This document shows, in pieces, positions 15,872 through 23,426 of a stretch of 64,000 nt of DNA. A model generated the notes under the pieces. The model did no database searches. It was not told the DNA's origin and saw only the letters and a program-made list of their open reading frames with translations. Each line of letters opens with the position of its first letter. The first letter of the stretch is position 1. Location: assembly GCF_001723055.1 (NCBI RefSeq), contig NZ_MDCR01000028.1:1-64000 (forward strand). Reading direction: 5' to 3'. The stretch is from Streptomyces niveus. GTDB lineage: Bacteria > Actinomycetota > Actinomycetes > Streptomycetales > Streptomycetaceae. A program made the position numbers and the translations under genes.

Positions 15872-16660
15872 TCAGGCCGTACGGTTCCTGAACAGCCGGC
15901 CCGACAGGGCCATCGCCGTCAGCAGGATTCCCGTGCACCAGGCCAGTGCGATCCACGGGGCCGAGCCCACCGGGTCGTTCAGGAGCAGGCCGCGGAGGGA
16001 TTCGATGACCGGGGTGACCGGCTGGTGGTGGGCGAAGCCGTGGATCCAGCCCGGCATCGTGTCGATCGGGGCGAACGTGCTGCTCGGGTAGGTCAGGAAC
16101 ATCATGAAGAACGAGAACGCCCCCGCCGCCTCCGGGGACTTGGTGACCAGGCCCACCGTCGCCGCCAGCCACGAGATCGCCACGATGAAGGCGAGCAGCA
16201 GGCCCGCCGCCGCGAGAGCGCCCGGGAGGGTCGGGGACGGGCGGAAGCCGATCAGCAGGGCCACGCCCAGGACCAGGACCGTCGAGACGGTGTTGCGGAC
16301 GGTGCTGGAGGCGACATGGCCCGCGAGGATCGACGCGCCGCCGACGTCGAGTGAGCGCAGCCGGTCGATGATGCCGCCCTTCATGTCCTCGTTGACGCCC
16401 ACCGCCGTGCCGGACGAGCCGAATCCGGCGCAGAGCAGCAGGACGCCGGGCACGACGTAGGCGACGTACGGCTCGCCCGTACCGGTGCTGATCGCCCCGC
16501 CGAAGAGATAGACGAAGATCAGCATCAGCATGATCGGCAGCATCAGCGAGGTGAAGATCGCGTCGACGTTGCGGGTGTTGAGCCGGACCGAACGGGCCGT
16601 CATGACAAGGGAGTTGTTCAGCGCCCTGCCGACCGGGGAGATGATCGCGGTGTCAGACAC
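15872..16660 (-). CDS. DrrB-like ABC-2 type transporter permease
   Basis: A 262-residue membrane protein with six predicted membrane segments, of the ABC-2 / DrrB family of multidrug exporters (members move daunorubicin and other hydrophobic drugs or lipids). The motif around NVDAIFTSLMLPIMLMLIF near residue 30 and the late LLLNDPVG segment fit. Start is GTG 16660, overlapping the stop of the ATPase gene by 8 nt, so the two are coupled. Expression is probably controlled by the TetR encoded on the other strand. Confidence 0.88.
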   Translation of the reverse strand: MSDTAIISPVGRALNNSLVMTARSVRLNTRNVDAIFTSLMLPIMLMLIFVYLFGGAISTGTGEPYVAYVVPGVLLLCAGFGSSGTAVGVNEDMKGGIIDRLRSLDVGGASILAGHVASSTVRNTVSTVLVLGVALLIGFRPSPTLPGALAAAGLLLAFIVAISWLAATVGLVTKSPEAAGAFSFFMMFLTYPSSTFAPIDTMPGWIHGFAHHQPVTPVIESLRGLLLNDPVGSAPWIALAWCTGILLTAMALSGRLFRNRTA

Positions 16661-17597
16661 GGGCGGGCTCCTCGGTGGTCCGTCCCCGGCCGGTCAGGGC
16701 CAGGAACACGTCGTCCAGCGTCGCGCTGTGCACGGTGAAGCTCGCGACGTCCCGGCGCCGCGGGTCGATCTCGTCCAGCAGTGCCCGTACCCGCGCCGCC
16801 GTGCCGTCCGTCGGCAGGCCGAGCGTGAGCGTGTCGGGTGACAGCTGTACGGCGAGCGGCGCGAGGCGCTCGTAGGCCGCCGCGTCGGTGGCCACCAGGT
16901 CGAGACGGTGCCCGGAGACCCGGCTCTTGAGCTCGGTCGCGGTGCCTTCGGCGACCAGCCGGCCGCCGTCGAGCACGGCGATCCGGTCCGACAACTGGTC
17001 GGCCTCCTCCAGGTACTGGGTGGTGAGGAAGACCGTGGAGCCCCCGGCCGACAGACCGCGCACCACCTGCCACAGCTCCTGCCGGCTGCGCAGGTCGAGA
17101 CCGGTCGTCGGCTCGTCCAGGAAGATGACCCGCGGCTCGCCGACCAGCCCGGCCGCCAGGTCGAGCCGGCGCCGCATGCCGCCCGAGTACGTGCCGGCGA
17201 GCCGCCGCCCGGCGGCCGTGAGGTCGAAGCGCTCCAGCAGCTCCGCGGCCCGGCGGCGCGCCGCCGGGCGGGACAGGCCGCCGAGGCGGGCCACCATGCG
17301 CAGGTTCTCCTCGCCGGTCTGCTTCTCGTCCACCGAGGCGAACTGGCCGGTGAGGCTGACGGCCCGGCGCACCTGGCGCCGCTGGGTCCGTACGTCGTAG
17401 CCCGCCACGGTGGCCGTGCCGCCGTCGGCGTCGGCGAGCGTGGCGAGGATGCGTACGGCGGTCGTCTTGCCCGCGCCGTTCGGGCCCAACAGGGCGAAGA
17501 CCGTGCCGCGTTCGACGGACAGGTCGATGCCGTCGAGCACCTTCACCCGCTCGTCGCCGCGTCCGTAGGACTTCTCCAGGCCGGTGGCTCGGATCAT
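16653..17597 (-). CDS. DrrA-like ABC transporter ATP-binding protein
   Basis: A 314-residue ATPase that energises the adjacent permease. Walker A is GPNGAGKTTAVRIL at about 38-51, the signature YSGGMRRRLDLAAGL at about 136-150, and Walker B VIFLDEPTTGLD at about 158-169. The extra C-terminal 80 residues with a terminal DDVFLALTGRG are the DrrA tail that contacts the permease. ATG 17597 lies 15 nt from a perfect inverted repeat that probably binds the divergent TetR protein. The exported substrate cannot be told from sequence. Confidence 0.92.
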   Translation of the reverse strand: MIRATGLEKSYGRGDERVKVLDGIDLSVERGTVFALLGPNGAGKTTAVRILATLADADGGTATVAGYDVRTQRRQVRRAVSLTGQFASVDEKQTGEENLRMVARLGGLSRPAARRRAAELLERFDLTAAGRRLAGTYSGGMRRRLDLAAGLVGEPRVIFLDEPTTGLDLRSRQELWQVVRGLSAGGSTVFLTTQYLEEADQLSDRIAVLDGGRLVAEGTATELKSRVSGHRLDLVATDAAAYERLAPLAVQLSPDTLTLGLPTDGTAARVRALLDEIDPRRRDVASFTVHSATLDDVFLALTGRGRTTEEPARV

Positions 17598-17611
17598 GAC
17601 CGCCCTCCCTT

Positions 17612-17650
17612 ATGCGTAACCCTTACGCTTGATGTGTAAGGGTTACGCAT
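17612..17650. promoter_or_regulatory. TetR operator in the divergent drrAB/tetR promoter region
   Basis: A perfect 15-bp inverted repeat: ATGCGTAACCCTTAC at 17612-17626 and GTAAGGGTTACGCAT at 17636-17650, spacer 9 nt. Each arm also holds its own small palindrome, GTAA-N3-TTAC, with centres 20 bp apart, so two TetR dimers on one helix face are possible. Confidence 0.85.
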
Positions 17651-17697
17651 TACTAGGATGGCGTCAAGCGAGGGCGGGGCAAGGCGGAGGCGGAGAA

Positions 17698-18552
17698 GTG
17701 GCAGAGGACAAGGCCGGCGGCGGTACGGGGCTGCCGCCCAGCATCGAAGCCGCCTGGGGGCTGCGCGAACGCCCCACCAAGGGCCGGAAGCCCGGCCTCA
17801 GCCTCCAGCGGATCGTCGACACGGCCGTCACCGTCGGCGCGACGGAGGGGCTGCCCGCCGTCTCGATGGGCCGCGTCGCCAAGAAGCTCGGCGTCTCGCC
17901 GATGTCGCTCTACCGGTACGTCGCCGCCAAGGACGAGCTGTACGTGCTGATGCAGGAGGCGATCATCGGCGTCCCGCCCGCGCCGCCCGCGCCGGGCACC
18001 GACTGGCGTACGGCGATGGCACAGTGGGCGTGGTCGATGCGCCGGGTCTGTTACGAGAACCTGTGGGCGCTGCGTATCCCCGTCTCCAGCCCGCCCGCCA
18101 CGCCCCGGATGGTGGCCTGGTGGGAGTGGGGGCTGGTGGCGCTGGAGGGGACGCGGCTCGACTGGGGCGAGAAGCTGTCGGTGATCCTGATGGTCAACGG
18201 CTATGTGCGGCACGAGGCGACGCTGATGGCCGACCTGGCCGCCGCCGCGTCCGCGAGCGGCCGGCCGGCGGCGGACGTGCTCGCCGGATACGGGCGCACG
18301 ATACAGAAGCTGGCCGACCCCGAGCGCTTCCCGTCCGTCGCGGAGATGCTGGCGGCCGGGGTGATGGACGTACCCGACGAACCGGAGGACCCCGACCACG
18401 AGTTCGCGTTCGGGCTCGCGCGCATGCTGGACGGGATCGACCTGCTGGTGCGGGAGCGGGGCGGCGACCGGGGCGTGGGTGCCACGCGCGAGGACACCGA
18501 GAACGTGGACGCCACGGACACGGGCCGCGCGAATAAGGGCGCGCGGGGCTGA
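17698..18552 (+). CDS. TetR-family repressor of the adjacent ABC exporter
   Basis: A 284-residue TetR regulator. The N-terminal helix-turn-helix is at about 38-85 (IVDTAVTVGATEGLPAVSM, then KLGVSPMSLYRYVAAKDEL), and a TetR_C_1-like ligand domain follows with conserved Trp-rich helices (YENLWALRIP, MVAWWEWGL). GTG 17698 follows GGCGGAGGCGGAGAA; a longer frame starts at 17629 but would run through the operator. Divergence from the DrrA/DrrB pair and the perfect operator between them make it the local repressor, released by the exported drug. Confidence 0.87.
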   Translation: MAEDKAGGGTGLPPSIEAAWGLRERPTKGRKPGLSLQRIVDTAVTVGATEGLPAVSMGRVAKKLGVSPMSLYRYVAAKDELYVLMQEAIIGVPPAPPAPGTDWRTAMAQWAWSMRRVCYENLWALRIPVSSPPATPRMVAWWEWGLVALEGTRLDWGEKLSVILMVNGYVRHEATLMADLAAAASASGRPAADVLAGYGRTIQKLADPERFPSVAEMLAAGVMDVPDEPEDPDHEFAFGLARMLDGIDLLVRERGGDRGVGATREDTENVDATDTGRANKGARG

Positions 18553-18576
18553 GGACGCTCGCATAGGGTCGGGCGC

Positions 18577-20043
18577 GTGGATCTCTTTCTGACGGCGAAC
18601 GGGCAGGTACGGGGCCGTCGGACCGCCTCCGATGTCGTCGCGGTGCTCGGTGTCCCGTACGCCGCGCCGCCGTTCGGCCCCGACCGTTTCAAGGCACCCC
18701 GGCCCGCGCCCGCGTGGCACGGCGTACGGGAGTGCGTCGCCTTCGGGCCGATCGCGCCGCAGTCCGCCGACCTGCCGGGCGCGCCGTCCTGGTCGCCCGG
18801 CGACGAGGACGTGCTGAGCCTGAACGTGTGGACGGGCGGGGCCGACGGTGCGCGGCCCGTGCTCGTCTGGATCCACGGCGGCGCGTACACCTTCGGCTCC
18901 TCCGCCCAGCCCGACTTCGACGGTACGGCGCTGGTCCGCGCCGGGCTGGTCGTGGTCACCCTCAACTACCGGCTCGGCTTCGAGGGCTTCGGCCAGGTGC
19001 CGGGCGGTGACCACCCGGCGAACCGGGGGCTGCTCGACCAGATCGCCGCCCTGGAGTGGGTCCGCGACAACATCGCGGCCTTCGGCGGCGACCCCGCCGA
19101 CGTCACCGTCGCCGGTCAGTCGGCGGGCGCGACGTCCGTCGCCTGTCTGACGGTGATGGAGCGGGCGCGCGGGCTGTTCCACCGCGCCGTCGCCCACAGC
19201 CTCGTCGGCCCGGTCTACTCGCGCCAACTCGCCGCCGACACCGCACGCCTGGTGGCGGAGGCCGCCGGAGTCCCGGTCACGGCCGAGGGGCTGACGGCGT
19301 CGTCCCCGGACGACCTGGTCCGGGCGAGCGACCGGGTCGCCGCGCGTCTGCGCGACGACCCGGCGGCGGGGGCGCGCTACTACGACCCGGTGCTGTACGG
19401 CCCGGTCGCCGACGGGGACGTCCTGCCTGCCGACCCGCTCGACGCCGATCCGGCGGACCGTGCCGACGTCGATCTGCTGGTCTGTCATACGACGGAGGAG
19501 TACTGGCTGCTGGACGCCGTCGGCAGCAGCAAGAAGATCACCACGGACGGTGAACTGGCCGCCTTCGCCCGGGACTTCGGGCTGCCCGACGATCTCGTAC
19601 CGGCGTACCGGGCGCTGCGGCCCCACGCGCCGGTCCTCGACCTGTACCTGGCGATCTTCGGCGACATGTCCTTCGCCGAGTACAGCAGCCGCTTCGCCGA
19701 CCGGCACGCCGAGGCGGGCCGCAGCACGTATCTCGCCCGCTTCGCCAGGAAGCGGGTCACGGAAGGCGGAGTCGTACGCCCCTGGCACTGCGCCGACGTC
19801 CCCTTCGCCTTCGGCGTTCTCGACGTTCCCGAGATGGCGTTCCTCATCGGCGGCCCGCCGACGCCCGAGGACCACGACCTGTCGCGCCGCATGGTGCGGG
19901 CGTGGGCCGACTTCGCCGCGACGGGCGAGCCGGGCTGGGGGACGGACACCGTACGGATCTGGGGCGCGGCGGACGAGGGGAACGCGTACGACGGCTTCCG
20001 GGCCGCGTGGCGTACGGCGGACTACGCGGACATCCACCCCTGA
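18577..20043 (+). CDS. Type B carboxylesterase
   Basis: A 488-residue alpha/beta-hydrolase of the carboxylesterase type B family. The oxyanion motif WIHGGAYTFGS is at about 93-103 and the nucleophile elbow GQSAG has Ser182; late acidic and His residues fit the triad. No signal peptide is visible, so it is cytoplasmic. TAGGGT at 18564-18569 is 7 nt before GTG 18577. It follows the TetR gene by 24 nt and could modify the ligand of that regulator, but this is inference from position. Confidence 0.9.
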   Translation: MDLFLTANGQVRGRRTASDVVAVLGVPYAAPPFGPDRFKAPRPAPAWHGVRECVAFGPIAPQSADLPGAPSWSPGDEDVLSLNVWTGGADGARPVLVWIHGGAYTFGSSAQPDFDGTALVRAGLVVVTLNYRLGFEGFGQVPGGDHPANRGLLDQIAALEWVRDNIAAFGGDPADVTVAGQSAGATSVACLTVMERARGLFHRAVAHSLVGPVYSRQLAADTARLVAEAAGVPVTAEGLTASSPDDLVRASDRVAARLRDDPAAGARYYDPVLYGPVADGDVLPADPLDADPADRADVDLLVCHTTEEYWLLDAVGSSKKITTDGELAAFARDFGLPDDLVPAYRALRPHAPVLDLYLAIFGDMSFAEYSSRFADRHAEAGRSTYLARFARKRVTEGGVVRPWHCADVPFAFGVLDVPEMAFLIGGPPTPEDHDLSRRMVRAWADFAATGEPGWGTDTVRIWGAADEGNAYDGFRAAWRTADYADIHP

Positions 20044-20067
20044 CGGGCGGCCTGACAGGATGGGCGC

Positions 20068-20601
20068 ATGACCGAGATCCGCACGCCCCGCCTCCTCCTC
20101 CGCCGCTGGACCGACGACGACCTCGCCGCGATGGCCGAGATCAACTCGGACCCGCAGGTCATGCGCTGGATCGGCGACGGCTCGGTCCGCGACCTCGACG
20201 AGACGGCCGAGGATATCGAGCGCTGGGAAGAGGAGTGGGACGAGGAGGGCTTCGGGCTCTTCGCGATCGAACTGCTCGCCTCCGGGGAGATGATCGGCTT
20301 CGCCGGCCTCTCCGTACCGGAGTATCTGCCCGAGGTGCTGCCCGACATCGAGATCAGCTGGCGGCTCGGCGCCCAGTTCTGGGGCCAGGGTTACGCCTCC
20401 GAGGCGGCGCACGCGGTACTGGAGTTCGCCCTTCAGGACCGGGGTCTGGAGCGGGTGGTGGCCGTCAACCGGATGGGCAACGACGAGTCCGAGAACGTGC
20501 TGCGCAAGCTCGACATGGTCCTCGACCGTGAGACGAAGCACCCGGAGTACGGCTTCGCGCTGAACATCCACTCCATCGACCTCACCGAGTACGACGCCTG
20601 A
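20068..20601 (+). CDS. GNAT N-acetyltransferase, RimJ/RimL type
   Basis: A 177-residue acetyltransferase. It opens MTEIRTPRLLLRRWTDDDL, the usual start of the RimJ/RimL group, and has the acetyl-CoA region RLGAQFWGQGYASEA at about 93-107 and a late NxxSxxVxxKxG-like segment (GNDESENVLRKLDM near 133). Substrate unknown: ribosomal protein N-terminus, amino sugar or peptide. CAGGAT at 20056-20061 is 6 nt before the ATG. The 3' end overlaps the convergent MFS gene by 20 nt. Confidence 0.87.
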   Translation: MTEIRTPRLLLRRWTDDDLAAMAEINSDPQVMRWIGDGSVRDLDETAEDIERWEEEWDEEGFGLFAIELLASGEMIGFAGLSVPEYLPEVLPDIEISWRLGAQFWGQGYASEAAHAVLEFALQDRGLERVVAVNRMGNDESENVLRKLDMVLDRETKHPEYGFALNIHSIDLTEYDA

Positions 20602-22054
20602 GCACCACGTACGCCACCACGAACGCGGTCACCAGGAGCCCGGCGCCGACGCCGAAGGCCAGGTGGTAGCCGCCGGTCAGCGCCTCGGCCCGGCCCGCGC
20701 CGCCCGCCAGCAGACGCTCGCTGCGCGAGGCGGCCAGCGTCGACAGGACCGCCACGCCGACAGCCATCCCGATCTGCTGCGTGGTGTTGAACAGCCCCGA
20801 CGCCAGCCCCGCGTCCTCCTCGCCCGCGTCGGACATCCCGAGTGACGTCAGGGCGGGGAGCGCGAGCCCGAATCCGGCGGACAGGAACATCAGGGGCAGC
20901 ACGTCGGTCGCGTAGTGGGCGTCGACGGGTATCCGGGTGAGCAGTACGAGGAGGGTGACCAGCAGCAGAAGGCCGGTCAGCAGGACGTTCCGCTCGCCGA
21001 ACCGGCCGATGAGCCGGGCGGACACGCCGAGCGACACGGCGCCGATGACGAGCGCGGCGGGGAGCATCGCGAGGCCGGTCTCGGCGGCGCTGTAGCCGAG
21101 CACCCGCTGGAGATGCAGCGCCAGGACGATCTGGAACGAGAACAGCGCGGCGACCATCAGCATCTGGACGACGTTCGCGCCGACGACACCGCGCGAACGG
21201 AAGATCCGCAGCGGCATGAGCGGGGTCGGGGCGGTCGCCTGGCGGGCGATGAACGCGCCGGTCAGTGCGGCGGCGAGGGCGCCGAGGCCCAGGGTGTGCG
21301 CCGAGACCCAGCCGTACTGCTCGACCTTGACGACGGTGTAGATCCCGAGCATCAGGCCGGCGGTGATGAGCAGCGCGCCGACGACATCGGCGCGGGCCGC
21401 GAGACCGCGGGCCGGGGCCGCGTCCGTGCCTGTGCCCGTGCCTCTGTCGCCGGGCAGGACGCGGACGGCGAGCGCGAGGGCGGCGAGGCCGATCGGCAGG
21501 TTGATGAAGAAGATCCAGTGCCAGCTCAGGGCGTCGGTGAGGAGCCCGCCCACCACCTGTCCGATGGACGCCCCGGCCGCGCCGGTGAAGCTGAAGACGG
21601 CGATGGCCCTGGCCCGTTCGCCGGGTTCGGTGAAGAGCGTGACGAGGATGCCGAGACTGACCGCCGCCGCCATCGCGCTGCCGACGCCTTGCAGGAAGCG
21701 GGCCGCGATCAGTACGGCGGGGGAGGTGGCGGCGCCCGCGAGGAGCGAGGCGGCGGTGAAGACGCCGGTGCCCGCGAGGAACACGCGCCTGCGCCCCAGC
21801 AGATCGCCGAGCCGGCCCGCGAGGAGCAGCAGGCTGCCGAAGGCGATGAGGTAGGCGTTGACGACCCAGCTCAGTCCGGCGGGGGAGAAGCCGAGGTCGT
21901 CCTGGATGGCGGGCATCGCGACGGTGACGATGGAGCCGTCGAGGACGATCATCAGCATGCCGGAGGCGAGGACGCCGAGGGCGAGGGCGCGGTTGACCGC
22001 TGTGTTTCTGACTGTGCCTGTGTCTGTGCCTGTGTCCGTGGCGGACGTGGACAT
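20582..22054 (-). CDS. MFS drug exporter, DHA2 (EmrB/QacA) type
   Basis: A 490-residue, 14-span drug/proton antiporter. Motif C-like GAAGASIGQVVGG lies at about 153-165 in the fifth segment, and the segment-2/3 loop motif GRLGDLLGRRRVFL at about 80-93. The ATG at 22054 gives the usual short N-terminus. It is divergent from a MarR gene, and two inverted repeats lie in the 142-nt gap, so MarR most likely represses it until a drug binds. Exported compound unknown. Confidence 0.92.
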   Translation of the reverse strand: MSTSATDTGTDTGTVRNTAVNRALALGVLASGMLMIVLDGSIVTVAMPAIQDDLGFSPAGLSWVVNAYLIAFGSLLLLAGRLGDLLGRRRVFLAGTGVFTAASLLAGAATSPAVLIAARFLQGVGSAMAAAVSLGILVTLFTEPGERARAIAVFSFTGAAGASIGQVVGGLLTDALSWHWIFFINLPIGLAALALAVRVLPGDRGTGTGTDAAPARGLAARADVVGALLITAGLMLGIYTVVKVEQYGWVSAHTLGLGALAAALTGAFIARQATAPTPLMPLRIFRSRGVVGANVVQMLMVAALFSFQIVLALHLQRVLGYSAAETGLAMLPAALVIGAVSLGVSARLIGRFGERNVLLTGLLLLVTLLVLLTRIPVDAHYATDVLPLMFLSAGFGLALPALTSLGMSDAGEEDAGLASGLFNTTQQIGMAVGVAVLSTLAASRSERLLAGGAGRAEALTGGYHLAFGVGAGLLVTAFVVAYVVLRRRTR

Positions 22055-22114
22055 GGCTGTCTCCTGTCTCGGGTCGGTTGATCGCTCCGATGGGCCGGCA
22101 GGTGCGACTGTAGT

Positions 22115-22179
22115 AGATAGTCCCGTTGTGGACTATCTCTTTCGGTCCATCTATTCTGGATAATCTGTCACGGACCGAA
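22115..22179. promoter_or_regulatory. Two inverted repeats in the divergent MFS/marR promoter region
   Basis: AGATAGTCC at 22115-22123 with GGACTATCT at 22130-22138 (9 bp, spacer 6), and TTCGGTCC at 22141-22148 with GGACCGAA at 22172-22179 (8 bp, spacer 23). Both are perfect; the first has the size and spacing of a MarR operator. Confidence 0.7.
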
Positions 22180-22196
22180 TTGTTACGCTGGTGGGC

Positions 22197-22685
22197 ATGA
22201 CCGCCATGACGCCCACCCGCTCGGAGCCGGACCTCTCCTACCTCCTCGACCACACCAGCCACGTCCTGCGCACCCGTATGTCGGCCGCCCTCGCCGAGAT
22301 CGGGCTCACCGCGCGTATGCACTGCGTCCTCGTGCACGCCCTGGAGGAGGAGCGCACCCAGATCCAGCTCGCCGAGATCGGCGACATGGACAAGACGACG
22401 ATGGTCGTCACCGTGGACGCCCTGGAGAAGGCCGGGCTCGCCGAGCGCAAGCCGTCCAGCACGGACCGGCGCGCGCGGATCATCGCGGTCACCGACGAGG
22501 GCGCGCGGCTCGCCGTACGGAGCCAGGAGATCGTCGACGGCGTGCACCGGCGGGCGCTGGCGGGGTTCTCCGACGCGGACCGCGAGACCTTCCTGCGGTT
22601 GATGAACGGCCTGGCCGAAGGGGAGTTGGCGACGCCGTCCGAGACTCCGGGAACGGCGCGGCGGGCGCGTCAGCGCGAGAAGTGA
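22197..22685 (+). CDS. MarR-family regulator of the divergent MFS exporter
   Basis: A 162-residue MarR protein. The winged helix spans about 30-100, with recognition helix around IGDMDKTTMVVTVDALEKAGLAER and wing residues RKPSSTDRRARIIAVT (the conserved D-R-R). MarR dimers bind short palindromes and let go when a phenolic or drug ligand binds. TACGCT at 22184-22189 lies 7 nt before ATG 22197, which favours this start over GTG 22191. Its stop overlaps a possible GTG start of the next TetR gene. Confidence 0.88.
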   Translation: MTAMTPTRSEPDLSYLLDHTSHVLRTRMSAALAEIGLTARMHCVLVHALEEERTQIQLAEIGDMDKTTMVVTVDALEKAGLAERKPSSTDRRARIIAVTDEGARLAVRSQEIVDGVHRRALAGFSDADRETFLRLMNGLAEGELATPSETPGTARRARQREK

Positions 22686-22708
22686 GCCGCTGCGTACGCT
22701 TCATGCCC

Positions 22709-23383
22709 ATGAGCGAGACGGTGGCGGCGACGGGCGGCGGGGGCAGCGCGGACGCTGCGGGCGGTGCGGGCGGGCTGCGCGAGCGCAAGAAGCGGCAGAC
22801 GTACGAGCGGCTGTCCGAGACGGCGATCGCGCTCTTCCTGGAGAAGGGCTTCGAGAAGGTGTCGGTCGCCGAGATCGCCGCCGCCGCCGAGGTCTCGAAG
22901 CCGACGCTCTTCCGCTACTTCCCCGCCAAGGAGGATCTGGTCCTGCACCGGTTCGCCGACCACGAGGACGAGGCGGCGCGGGTGGTCGCGGGTGCGGGCG
23001 GGCGGTCGCCGCTGGCGGCGCTGCACCGGCACTTCGCGGACGGGCTCGCCCGCCGGGACCCGGTGACCGGCCTCAGCGACGATCCGCGGGTGCTTGCCTT
23101 CCACGGCCTGCTGTACGGGACTCCGTCGCTGGTCGCGCGGGCGTACGCCTACCAGGGCCGGTCCGAGGCCGCGCTGGCGGCGGCGCTGGTGGGCGTGCCG
23201 GCGGTCACCGCGCGGCTCGCGGCCGGGCAGATCGTCGCCGTGCAGCGCGTACTCGCCGAGGAGAACTGGCGGCGGATCGCGGCCGGTGAGAGCGCCGACG
23301 GGGTGTACCCGGACGCGGTGGTGGCGGCGGAGCTGGGGTTCGGGCAGTTGGAGGGCGGGATCGGGATCCGGTCGGCCAACTGA
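22709..23383 (+). CDS. TetR-family regulator, probable repressor of the HelD/HelR gene
   Basis: A 224-residue TetR protein of the MftR-like group. The helix-turn-helix is at about 22-68 (RQTYERLSETAIALFLEKGF, then VSKPTLFRYFPAKEDLV). The C-terminal ligand domain is Ala-rich with no recognisable ligand motif. TACGCT at 22695-22700 is 8 nt before ATG 22709; GTG 22682 (overlapping the MarR stop) and ATG 22703 are alternatives. The palindrome 16 nt after its stop, within the promoter of the following helicase gene, is its likely operator. Confidence 0.82.
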   Translation: MSETVAATGGGGSADAAGGAGGLRERKKRQTYERLSETAIALFLEKGFEKVSVAEIAAAAEVSKPTLFRYFPAKEDLVLHRFADHEDEAARVVAGAGGRSPLAALHRHFADGLARRDPVTGLSDDPRVLAFHGLLYGTPSLVARAYAYQGRSEAALAAALVGVPAVTARLAAGQIVAVQRVLAEENWRRIAAGESADGVYPDAVVAAELGFGQLEGGIGIRSAN

Positions 23384-23398
23384 TTCGCGGTAACAAAT

Positions 23399-23419
23399 GT
23401 AACCCGGTTACGTTATTCT
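23399..23419 (+). promoter_or_regulatory. TetR-type palindrome adjoining the -10 box of the HelD/HelR gene
   Basis: GTAACC-C-GGTTAC at 23399-23411 is a perfect 13-bp palindrome. TATTCT at 23414-23419 lies 2 nt after it and 7 nt before ATG 23427, so a protein bound here would block the promoter. Confidence 0.65.
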
Positions 23420-23426
23420 CGATGGA

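Noticed and set aside
17653..20571. A 972-codon open frame on the minus strand
   Set aside because: It lies opposite the TetR, carboxylesterase and GNAT genes, has no RBS or domain, and shows the composition of an antisense frame.
15872..22054. A natural-product gene cluster around the Drr-like exporter
   Set aside because: There are exporters, regulators and an esterase, but no synthase, synthetase, terpene cyclase or RiPP gene nearby.
23384..23426. A rifamycin-associated element in front of the HelD/HelR gene
   Set aside because: The visible palindrome is GTAACC-C-GGTTAC, which is TetR-like; I could not match it to the rifamycin element.
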